This document shows, piece by piece, positions 16,548-24,132 of a DNA stretch of 64,000 nucleotides; positions within the stretch are counted from its first letter, which is position 1, and the number at the start of each line of letters is the position of its first letter. A model generated the notes under the pieces. The model did no database searches, had not been told where the DNA came from, and saw nothing but the letters and a program-made list of their open reading frames with translations. The position numbers and the translations under genes are program-made. Source of the stretch: Bradyrhizobium sp. CCGE-LA001 (lineage in GTDB: Bacteria; Pseudomonadota; Alphaproteobacteria; Rhizobiales; Xanthobacteraceae); NCBI RefSeq assembly GCF_000296215.2, contig NZ_CP013949.1, positions 62,001 through 126,000 of the forward strand. Reading direction: 5' to 3'.

Positions 16548-18002
16548 ATGGCAAGCCTGACCATCCGCAAGCTCGACGAGGGCGTCAAAACCTATCTGCG
16601 GCTGCGCTCGGCCAAGAATCACAGGTCGGTCGAGGAAGAGGTCCGGGTCATCCTGCGGGAGCTGATCGAGGGTCGTGAGGAGCCGCTGACGCCATTTGCT
16701 GTGCCACCGGCAGCGTCTTCTACCACCCCGACGCCCCAGCGCACCGGCGCCCTCCCCCAGGCCAGCGTCACCCTGATCATCGGCGGCGGCATCGCGGCCT
16801 ACAAATCACTCGACCTGATCCGCCGGCTCAAGGAGCGCCGCATCGAGGTCCGCTGCGTCCTGACCAAGGCCGCGCAGCAATTCGTCACGCCGCTGGCCGT
16901 GAGCGCGCTGTCGCATGAACGCGTCTATACCGATTTGTTCGACCCTCAGAGCGAGTTCGACGCCGGCCATATTCGCCTGGCCCGCAACTGCGACCTGATC
17001 GTGGTGGCGCCGGCGACCGCCGACCTCATGGCCAAGATGGCCAACGGCCATGCCGACGATCTCGCCAGCGCCATCCTGCTCGCGACCAACCGCAAGGTGT
17101 TGCTGGCGCCGGCGATGAACCCCCTGATGTGGAACAACGCAGCGACTCGGCGCAACGTCAGTGTGCTCCAGCGCGATGGCGCGGTGCTGATCGGGCCGAA
17201 TTCCGGCGAGATGGCGGAAGCCGGCGAAGCCGGGACAGGGCGCATGTCGGAAGCCATCGAGATCGCCAATGCCGCCGAGCGGCTGCTGCGGCCGCCGGTG
17301 CCGAAGCCGCTCGCCGGCAAGCGCGTGCTGATCACCGCCGGCCCCACCCATGAGCCGATTGATCCGGTGCGCTATATCGCCAACCGCTCCTCCGGCAAGC
17401 AGGGCTTTGCCATTGCCGCCGCCGCGCAGGCGGCTGGCGCCGAGGTGATCCTGGTCAGCGGCCCCGTCGATCTCGACGATCCCGCCGGCGTGACGGTGAA
17501 ACATGTCGAATCGGCGCGGCAGATGCTGGAGCAGGTGCAGGCCTCGCTTCCCGCCGACATCGCAATCTTTGCCGCCGCCGTCGCCGACTGGCGCGTCGCC
17601 AATGAAGGCGAGCAGAAGCTGAAGAAAACCGCGGCCGGCATGCCCCCGCTTCAGCTGGTGGAAAACCCCGACATCCTCGCCACGATTTCAAAACTGACCG
17701 AGAAGCGCCCGCCGCTGGTGATCGGCTTTGCTGCGGAGACCGAGCACCTCATCGACAACGCCAAGTCGAAGCTCGCCCGCAAGGGCTGCGACTGGATCGT
17801 CGCCAACGACGTCTCGCCCGCCACCGGCGTGATGGGGGGCGACCGCAACACCGTCCATCTCATCAGCCGCAAGAATGGTGCGAAGGACGGCGAGATCGCA
17901 GTTGATTCCTGGCCGGTGATGACCAAGGAACAGGTCGCTATCGAACTGGTCGCGCATGTCACGAAAAGCGTGACCGAGAAATCCCCGGAGCCGGCATCTT
18001 GA
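16548..18002 (+). CDS. coaBC: CoaBC with N-terminal FitA/VapB-like ribbon-helix-helix domain
   Basis: The bifunctional enzyme couples 4'-phosphopantothenate with cysteine (CoaB) and decarboxylates the product (CoaC, flavin-dependent) in coenzyme A synthesis. The 484 residues have three parts. Residues 1-45 (MASLTIRKLDEGVKTYLRLR, ending in EEEVRVILRELIEG) match FitA-type antitoxins with a ribbon-helix-helix fold; about 46-74 is a Pro/Thr-rich linker; CoaC spans about 75-255 (GGGIAAYKSLDLI, GHIRLARN with the active-site His, PAMNPLMW); CoaB spans about 258-484 (ITAGPTHEPIDPVRYIANRS, AAVADWR, NPDILA). The CoaC cysteine loop of E. coli (ACGxxGxGRM) reads AEAGEAGTGRM here, without Cys. The ATG at 16548 has GGAG eight bases upstream. 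It follows ubiB by 55 bases and overlaps dut. Confidence 0.93.
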   Translation: MASLTIRKLDEGVKTYLRLRSAKNHRSVEEEVRVILRELIEGREEPLTPFAVPPAASSTTPTPQRTGALPQASVTLIIGGGIAAYKSLDLIRRLKERRIEVRCVLTKAAQQFVTPLAVSALSHERVYTDLFDPQSEFDAGHIRLARNCDLIVVAPATADLMAKMANGHADDLASAILLATNRKVLLAPAMNPLMWNNAATRRNVSVLQRDGAVLIGPNSGEMAEAGEAGTGRMSEAIEIANAAERLLRPPVPKPLAGKRVLITAGPTHEPIDPVRYIANRSSGKQGFAIAAAAQAAGAEVILVSGPVDLDDPAGVTVKHVESARQMLEQVQASLPADIAIFAAAVADWRVANEGEQKLKKTAAGMPPLQLVENPDILATISKLTEKRPPLVIGFAAETEHLIDNAKSKLARKGCDWIVANDVSPATGVMGGDRNTVHLISRKNGAKDGEIAVDSWPVMTKEQVAIELVAHVTKSVTEKSPEPAS

Positions 18003-18457
18003 GCACGAAGGTCACCGTCGAACTGCAACGCCTCGCTCATGCCGAAGGCCTGCCGCTGCCCGCCTATCAGACCGCCGAGGCCGCCGGCCTCGACCTGATG
18101 GCTGCCGTGCTGGAGAGCGAGCCGCTGACGCTGGCGCCTGGCCAATATGCGCTAGTGCCGACGGGGCTCGCCATCGCCTTGCCGCCCGGGCACGAGGCCC
18201 AGGTGCGGCCGCGCTCGGGGCTTGCAGCCAAGCACGGCGTCACCGTGCTGAACTCGCCGGGCACGATCGATGCGGACTACCGCGGCGAGATCAAGGTGAT
18301 CTTGATCAATCACGGCCAGACGCCGTTCGTGATCAAGCGCGGCGAGCGCATCGCCCAGATGGTGATCGCCCCCGTGGTGCAGGCTGAGCTGGTTCCCGTC
18401 GCCACCTTGTCGACAACCGATCGCGGCGCCGGCGGCTTCGGCTCGACCGGCCGCTAA
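17999..18457 (+). CDS. dut: Deoxyuridine 5'-triphosphate nucleotidohydrolase (dUTPase)
   Basis: Dut hydrolyses dUTP to dUMP, keeping uracil out of DNA and feeding dTMP synthesis. The 152 residues have the five motifs of the trimeric enzyme: AAGLDLMAA (1), RPRSGLAAKHG (2), GTIDADYRGEIKV (3, with the catalytic Asp), RGERIAQMVI (4) and the C-terminal P-loop-like RGAGGFGSTGR (5). The start is a TTG at 17999 sharing TTGA with the coaBC stop, so translation is coupled. dut after coaBC (dfp) is also the E. coli order. Confidence 0.95.
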   Translation: MSTKVTVELQRLAHAEGLPLPAYQTAEAAGLDLMAAVLESEPLTLAPGQYALVPTGLAIALPPGHEAQVRPRSGLAAKHGVTVLNSPGTIDADYRGEIKVILINHGQTPFVIKRGERIAQMVIAPVVQAELVPVATLSTTDRGAGGFGSTGR

Positions 18458-18646
18458 CGCACGGCAATCCCAGCCGAATCATCCGAAGAATTGCGTGGCT
18501 TGAACAACGCATCCCGCATTTTTCTTGGGCCGCCTTTACGTTCACGATCTGGACTCTTACCGGCGGAGTCACGGTGAGGGTATTGTCTTTTGATTCGCGC
18601 GCGACGGGGGTCGTCGCGCGCAAATCCGTGCGATCTTGGGGCAACT

Positions 18647-21151
18647 ATGTCAGGCGTGATCGTGTCGATGCGTCGGACGCTGCTGTCGTGCACATCGCTC
18701 GTGCGCAACGGCCTATTGGGAGGCGCTCTGGCGGCTCTGCTGCCGGCTGCGCCGGCTGAGGCCGCCGACGTCATCGACACTCTCTCCATCATGCTGGATT
18801 TCAACCGGCAGGAACTCGCGGTGCTCGCCACCGCGCTGGCCCTGCTCGGCTTCTCGGTGATGGCGGCCATCCTTTTGATGCGCACGCGCGTGCGCACCGC
18901 TAAAAACGAGGCCCGGCTACGCGCACGGATCGGGGAACTGCAACTCCAGGCCGACCGATTCGGCGCGCTGCTGTTCGCCGAACCGCAGATCCTGATCTCC
19001 TGGCCGGCCGGCGACAATCGCGCGCAGATTTCCGGCGATATCTCCATGGTGCTGCCGCGTGATTCCTCGCCGCAGCGCGTGCTCGCTTTCGGAACTTGGC
19101 TCCCGCCGGAACCGGCGCTCCAGATGGACCACGCTGTCGACGCGCTGCGCGAGCGCGGCGACGGATTCCAGCTCACGCTGACCACCGCGCATGGCCACAC
19201 GCTCGAGGCCATCGGCCGCGCCATCGGCGGCCAGGCCATTGTCCGGATTCGCGAGCTCTCGGGTCTGCGGCGCGACCTCGCCGAGACCCATCTGCGCTAC
19301 AAGGCGCTCTCCGATGAGACCGAGATGCTGCGTGGCTTCGCCGCCGCCGCGCCCTGGCCGATCTGGGCCAAGGGCGAGAACGGCGCGTTGACCTATGCCA
19401 ATCCGGCCTATGTCCGCGCGACCGAGGGCGCCAGCGTCACCGACGCCCAGGAGCGCAAGCTCGAGCTGCTCGACAGTGCCGACCGCACCGCGATGGAGCG
19501 CGGCCTGAAGGACGCTGCCACTTTCAACTCGCGACTGCCGATCGTCATCAGCGGCGAGCGGCGCATCTACGACGTGCGCGCGGTCAATGTCGGCAGCGGC
19601 AGTGTCGGCGTCGCCATCGATGCCAGCGAAGCGGATGCGCTGAGCTCGGCGCTCGTGCGCATGGCGGAGGCGCATCGCCGCACGCTGGACCAGCTGTCAT
19701 CAGGCGTCGCCGTGTTCGACGGCCAGCGCCGCCTTGCCTTCTACAACGATTCCTATCGCCGGCTATGGGACCTCGATCGCACTTTCCTCGACGCCAACCC
19801 TGACGATTCCAGCGTGCTCGACCAGCTCCGCGCCGCGCGCAAGCTGCCCGAGCAGCCGGACTTCCGCGCCTGGAAGGCCAAGCTGCACGAGGCCTATCGC
19901 GCTGTCGAGACCGCCAAGGACACCTGGTACTTGCCGGACGGCCGCGCGCTGTCCGTCGTCACCACGCCGAATCCCGAAGGCGGCGTCACCTATCTGTTCG
20001 ACGACGTCACCGAGAGCCTCGAGCTGGCCCGCCGCTTCGACGGCATGATCCGGGTCCAGCGCGAGACGCTGGACAGCCTCGCCGAGGGCGTCGCGGTGTT
20101 CGGCAGCAACGGCAAGGCGCAGCTGTTCAACCCGGCCTTCGTCCGGATGTGGAAGCTGTCCGCCGATGCCATGCGCGACGAGCCGCACATCCAGACCGTG
20201 GAGGGCTGGTGCCATCAGCTGTTCGATGACCCCGTGGTCTGGCGCCAGATCCGCGAGGCCATCACCTCGATCGAGAACCGCGCCGACGTGCCGCTGAAGC
20301 TGGAGCGCAAGGACGGCAGCGTGCTCGACGGCATGATCCGCCCGCTGCATGACGGCGCGACCATGTTGACGTTCCAGGACATCACCGACACCGAGAACGT
20401 CGAGCGCGCGCTGCGCGAGCGCAACGAGGCGCTGGAGGCCGCGGATCAGATGAAGGTGGATTTCGTCCACCACGTCTCCTACGAGCTGCGCTCGCCGCTC
20501 ACCACCATCATCGGCTTCGCGCATTTCCTCAGCGATCCCTCCACCGGGCCGCTGACGCCGAAACAGGCCGAATATCTCGAATACGTCACCAAATCGACCA
20601 ACGCACTGCTGGCGCTGACCAACAACATCCTCGACCTCGCCACCATCGATGCCGGCGCCATGAAGCTGGAGCTCGGCCCGGTCGACGTCAGCAAGACCAT
20701 CGAGCTTGCCGCCGAAGGCATCCAGGACCGGCTTGCCACCGACCGTATCCGCCTCAAGGTCGAGATCGCGCCCGATATCGGCAGCTTCATCGGCGACGAG
20801 AAGCGCGTGGTGCAGGTGCTCTATAACCTCCTCGCCAACGCCGTCGGGTTTTCTCCACAGGATTCCACCGTTGGGATCAGCGCGCGCCGCACCGAACGCA
20901 GCGTGGTCTTCACCGTGACAGATTCGGGACCTGGAATACCCGCCGACATGAAGGACAAGGTGTTCAACTGGTTCGAAAGCCGCTCGCAGGGCTCGCGTCA
21001 CCGCGGCGCCGGGCTCGGCCTGTCGCTGGTGCGCTCCTTCGTCGAGCTGCATGGCGGCAAGGTGCGGGTGGATTCGATCGTCGGCCGGGGCACGGTCGTG
21101 ATCTGCGATTTCCCGACCGACCAGGCGGCGCATCGCGACGCCGCCGAATGA
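18647..21151 (+). CDS. divL: DivL-type sensor kinase homologue with tyrosine in the H-box
   Basis: The protein is a membrane-anchored PAS-containing member of the histidine kinase family. From the ATG at 18647 it has 834 residues: a membrane/signal segment near residues 20-40, a second membrane helix at about 58-77 (LAVLATALALLGFSVMAAIL), several PAS-like domains (about 220-560; GVAVFDGQRRLAFYND and GVAVFGSNGKAQLFNP), a dimerisation helix and an HATPase domain (NLLANAV, DSGPGIP, GAGLGLSLV). In the H-box the phospho-accepting histidine is Tyr612 (VSYELRSPL). That substitution is the hallmark of Caulobacter DivL, which binds DivK and controls CckA. Coupling to the downstream gene by an ATGA overlap supports the assignment. 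Confidence 0.85.
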   Translation: MSGVIVSMRRTLLSCTSLVRNGLLGGALAALLPAAPAEAADVIDTLSIMLDFNRQELAVLATALALLGFSVMAAILLMRTRVRTAKNEARLRARIGELQLQADRFGALLFAEPQILISWPAGDNRAQISGDISMVLPRDSSPQRVLAFGTWLPPEPALQMDHAVDALRERGDGFQLTLTTAHGHTLEAIGRAIGGQAIVRIRELSGLRRDLAETHLRYKALSDETEMLRGFAAAAPWPIWAKGENGALTYANPAYVRATEGASVTDAQERKLELLDSADRTAMERGLKDAATFNSRLPIVISGERRIYDVRAVNVGSGSVGVAIDASEADALSSALVRMAEAHRRTLDQLSSGVAVFDGQRRLAFYNDSYRRLWDLDRTFLDANPDDSSVLDQLRAARKLPEQPDFRAWKAKLHEAYRAVETAKDTWYLPDGRALSVVTTPNPEGGVTYLFDDVTESLELARRFDGMIRVQRETLDSLAEGVAVFGSNGKAQLFNPAFVRMWKLSADAMRDEPHIQTVEGWCHQLFDDPVVWRQIREAITSIENRADVPLKLERKDGSVLDGMIRPLHDGATMLTFQDITDTENVERALRERNEALEAADQMKVDFVHHVSYELRSPLTTIIGFAHFLSDPSTGPLTPKQAEYLEYVTKSTNALLALTNNILDLATIDAGAMKLELGPVDVSKTIELAAEGIQDRLATDRIRLKVEIAPDIGSFIGDEKRVVQVLYNLLANAVGFSPQDSTVGISARRTERSVVFTVTDSGPGIPADMKDKVFNWFESRSQGSRHRGAGLGLSLVRSFVELHGGKVRVDSIVGRGTVVICDFPTDQAAHRDAAE

Positions 21152-22665
21152 CCGAGCCCGTCACATTCTCCGTCGCGCTTCACAACGAGACGGCCACGGC
21201 GCAATTGATGGCCGACCTCGCGCTGTTGGTCGGCGCGGGCGATGTCATCACCCTCACCGGCGATCTCGGTGCCGGCAAGACTGCGGCGGCGCGCAGCCTG
21301 ATCCGCTATCTCGCCGCCGACGACGCGCTGGAAGTGCCGAGCCCGACCTTCACGCTGGTGCAGGGCTACGAGCTGCCGCCCTTCCCCGTGCTGCATGCCG
21401 ATCTCTACCGCGTCGAGGACGAGAGCGAGCTTGAGGAGATCGGCCTGTCGCCGCTGCCCGATGCCACGCTGGTCCTGATCGAGTGGCCGGAGCGCGCGCC
21501 CTCGGCGATGCCGCAGGACCGCATCGACATCGCGCTGACGCATCGGCCGGCGCTGGGCTCGACTGCACGCGCCGCCGACGTCACCGGTCACGGCAAGTGC
21601 GCCGCCATCGTCGCGCGGCTGCAGGCGCTGCGCGAATTCCTCGATGCCTCCGGCTACATGAATGCGACGCGCAAACGCATGCCCGGCGACGCTTCGACCC
21701 GCTCCTATGCGCGGCTGCTGCGCGACGAGGCGATCGTCATCCTCATGAACTTCCCGCAGCGGCCCGACGGCGCTGCGACGTACAATGGAAAATCCTATAG
21801 CGCCGCGGTGCATCTTGCCGAGAATGTGAAGCCCTTCGTCGCGATCGACGAAGCCCTGCGCGCACAGGGCATTTCGGCCCCGGCCATCCACCATTCCGAT
21901 CTCGACCATGGCTTCCTGATCACCGAGGATTTCGGCAGCGACGGCGTGATCGAAGGCGAGCCGCCGCGGCCGATTCCCGAGCGTTACGAGGCTGCGGTGG
22001 ACGTGCTGGCCATGCTGCACGCCAAGTCGCTGCCGGAAACCCTGCCGCTGGCCGGCCAAGGCTACGACATCCCGGTCTTCGACATCGACGCGCTTTTGAT
22101 CGAGATCGGCCTGATGCCGGAATGGTATCTGCCCGACCGCAACGCGCCGCTGAGCGAAGCGGCGCGGGCGGAATTTTTCGCGATGTGGCGCGCGCTGCTG
22201 AAAAAGCCGCTGGCGGCGCCGAAGACGTGGGTGATCCGCGACTACCACTCGCCCAATCTGATCTGGCTCGGGGACCGCAGCGGCATCGAGCGCGTCGGCG
22301 TGATCGACTTCCAGGATGCCGTGCTCGGTCCGCAATCCTACGACGTGGTGTCGCTGCTCCAGGACGCCCGCATCGACGTGCCCGAGAATATCGAGCTGAC
22401 GCTGCTGTCGCGCTACATCAAGGCGCGCCGTGCGAACGATCCCGGCTTCGATGCTGCCGGCTTCGCCGAGCTCTACGCCATCATGTCGGCGCAGCGGAAC
22501 ACGCGCTTGCTCGGCACCTTCGCCCGCCTCAACCGCCGCGACGGCAAGCCGCATTATCTGCGTCACCAGCCGCGGATCTGGACCTATCTCCAGCGCTCGC
22601 TGGCGCATCCCACGCTTGGCCCGTTGCGCGATTGGTATCTCGCCAACGTCCCGCCGCCAGGCTGA
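21148..22665 (+). CDS. tsaE: TsaE fused to aminoglycoside-phosphotransferase-like sugar kinase (AmgK type)
   Basis: The 505 residues combine two proteins. Residues 1-155 are TsaE, the ATPase that drives N6-threonylcarbamoyladenosine formation on tRNA, with the P-loop LTGDLGAGKTAAARSL (about 36-51), the VPSPTFTLVQGY switch and HADLYRVEDESELEEIGL. Residues about 165-505 are a phosphotransferase of the APH fold resembling AmgK, the anomeric MurNAc/GlcNAc kinase of cell-wall recycling; the catalytic loop is VIRDYHSPNLIWL and the metal-binding segment VIDFQDAVLGP. The two parts are separate genes in many bacteria. A murU-like gene follows, fitting the AmgK-MurU salvage route. It overlaps divL by four bases. 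Confidence 0.9.
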   Translation: MTEPVTFSVALHNETATAQLMADLALLVGAGDVITLTGDLGAGKTAAARSLIRYLAADDALEVPSPTFTLVQGYELPPFPVLHADLYRVEDESELEEIGLSPLPDATLVLIEWPERAPSAMPQDRIDIALTHRPALGSTARAADVTGHGKCAAIVARLQALREFLDASGYMNATRKRMPGDASTRSYARLLRDEAIVILMNFPQRPDGAATYNGKSYSAAVHLAENVKPFVAIDEALRAQGISAPAIHHSDLDHGFLITEDFGSDGVIEGEPPRPIPERYEAAVDVLAMLHAKSLPETLPLAGQGYDIPVFDIDALLIEIGLMPEWYLPDRNAPLSEAARAEFFAMWRALLKKPLAAPKTWVIRDYHSPNLIWLGDRSGIERVGVIDFQDAVLGPQSYDVVSLLQDARIDVPENIELTLLSRYIKARRANDPGFDAAGFAELYAIMSAQRNTRLLGTFARLNRRDGKPHYLRHQPRIWTYLQRSLAHPTLGPLRDWYLANVPPPG

Positions 22666-22752
22666 TTCAGGACCGGTTTACCGGCCGTTAGCCAAGATGT
22701 CGCTATTCTGACAGCGAGGGCGCCGGATGATCACGGGGCTGGAGCGAGGCGG

Positions 22753-23070
22753 ATGGCGGCGAAAGCGGATCAGCGCGGAAATAGCCGGGTTATTTTCGAG
22801 CGCGGAGTTCCGGCCCAGATGATGGGCATCGACGGCACCTGGCGGCGCGACTGCACCATGGAGGACGTCTCCGAGACCGGCGCCAAGCTGACCATCGACG
22901 GCTCGGTGGAAGGGCTTCATCTGAAGGAATTTTTTCTGCTGCTGTCGTCAACCGGACTTGCGTACCGGCGCTGCGAGCTGGCCTGGGTCAATGGCGACCA
23001 GATCGGCGTCAATTTCCTCAAAGTGGGCGACAAGAAGAAAAAGGTCCGCTCCACAGCTGTTGGAGCATGA
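22753..23070 (+). CDS. Single-domain PilZ protein (cyclic-di-GMP receptor)
   Basis: A 105-residue PilZ domain with both ligand motifs: RGNSR (RxxxR, residues 8-12) and DVSETG (DxSxxG, about 38-43). Cyclic-di-GMP binding is therefore likely. It lies between the TsaE-kinase fusion and the murU-like gene on the same strand, 87 bases after the former; whether it is co-regulated or merely inserted is unclear. The downstream effector partner is unknown. An alternative start was not seen. Confidence 0.85.
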   Translation: MAAKADQRGNSRVIFERGVPAQMMGIDGTWRRDCTMEDVSETGAKLTIDGSVEGLHLKEFFLLLSSTGLAYRRCELAWVNGDQIGVNFLKVGDKKKKVRSTAVGA

Positions 23071-23194
23071 CTGCAACACCCGTCGTACAACCGTCACGGC
23101 GGGCAATTAAGGCGGTTGGGATGCGGTGCGGCTGGCCGAGGCTCATGCTAGGATTGCCGCGAAAGCGAAATCGAGGGATCTGAGAAAGCGAAGG

Positions 23195-23917
23195 ATGTCC
23201 GTCAAACCGACCAAAGCCATGGTGCTTGCCGCAGGATTCGGCCTGCGCATGCGTCCGTTGACGGACAAGATGCCGAAGCCGATGGTGCCGGTGGCGGGCC
23301 AGCCGCTGCTCGACCACGTGCTCGACAAGCTCGGCCAGGCCGGCGTGACCGAGGCGGTGGTCAACGTGCATTACCTGCCGGACCAGATCATCGATCACAC
23401 CGCATCGCGCCAGCATCCGCGCGTGACCATCTCCGACGAACGCGACCAGGTGCTCGGCACCGGCGGCGGCGTGGTCAAGGCGCTGCCGTTGCTCGGTGAT
23501 GCGCCGTTCTTCCACGTCAATTCCGACACGCTGTGGATCGACGGCGTGCGCTCGAACCTGACCCGGCTTGCGGAGAACTTCGATCCCGCGCGCATGGACA
23601 TCCTGCTCTTGATGGCGCCGACCGCGACCAGCATCGGCTATGGCGGCCGCGGCGATTACGGCATGCTGGCCGACGGCGCCTTGCGCAAGCGCAAGGAGAA
23701 AGAGGTCGTTCCGTTCGTCTATGCCGGCGCGGCGATCATGTCGCCGTCGATCTTTGCCAATGCACCCAAGGGCGAATTCTCGCTGACGAAGATGTTCGAC
23801 CGCGCCAACGAGCAGGAGCGGCTGTTCGGTCTGCGCCTCGACGGCGTCTGGATGCATGTCGGCACGCCCGATGCGGTGCATGCGGCCGAAGAGGCGTTTT
23901 TGGAGAGCGTGGCGTAG
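23195..23917 (+). CDS. Nucleotidyltransferase, MurU-like (N-acetylmuramate-1-phosphate uridylyltransferase)
   Basis: The 240-residue protein (ATG at 23195) has the sugar-nucleotide pyrophosphorylase signature MVLAAGFGLRMRPLTDKMPK (about 8-27), the HVNSDTLW metal-binding segment and the C-terminal GVWMHVGTPDAV motif. Length and the short form fit MurU, which converts MurNAc-1-phosphate to UDP-MurNAc and bypasses fosfomycin-sensitive MurA. The AmgK-like kinase domain just upstream supplies the substrate in that pathway, which supports the call. Other short nucleotidyltransferases (mannose-1-P guanylyltransferase-like) cannot be excluded on sequence alone. Confidence 0.8.
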   Translation: MSVKPTKAMVLAAGFGLRMRPLTDKMPKPMVPVAGQPLLDHVLDKLGQAGVTEAVVNVHYLPDQIIDHTASRQHPRVTISDERDQVLGTGGGVVKALPLLGDAPFFHVNSDTLWIDGVRSNLTRLAENFDPARMDILLLMAPTATSIGYGGRGDYGMLADGALRKRKEKEVVPFVYAGAAIMSPSIFANAPKGEFSLTKMFDRANEQERLFGLRLDGVWMHVGTPDAVHAAEEAFLESVA

Positions 23918-23929
23918 GGGCACGCAAAT

Positions 23930-24036
23930 GGTGCCGTAGGGTGGGCAAAGCGAAGCGTGCCCACGACTAAAGCTGACTCCGAGTGACGAAGATGGTGGGC
24001 ACGGCGCAAGTGCGCCTTTGCCCACCCTACGGCACC
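23930..24036. repeat. Intergenic palindromic repeat, family C
   Basis: A 107-bp inverted repeat: GGTGCCGTAGGGTGGGCAAAG at the left and CTTTGCCCACCCTACGGCACC at the right are near-perfect complements, with GCGTGCCCAC/GTGGGCAC inner arms. It lies between the murU-like gene and addB. The long arms would form a strong hairpin in RNA and could terminate or stabilise the upstream message. Confidence 0.85.
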
Positions 24037-24132
24037 GTTCCAGTCCGGCGAACAGCGGGGACTACTCACCCGCACCCATGACCATTTGAGTCCACCTCCC
24101 TATATTGCCCTGATCTTCGAATCAGGCAGCTC

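Noticed and set aside
20998..22608. Minus-strand open frame of 536 codons opposite divL end and tsaE fusion
   Set aside because: Antisense to two genes with clear motifs; product lacks recognisable domains.
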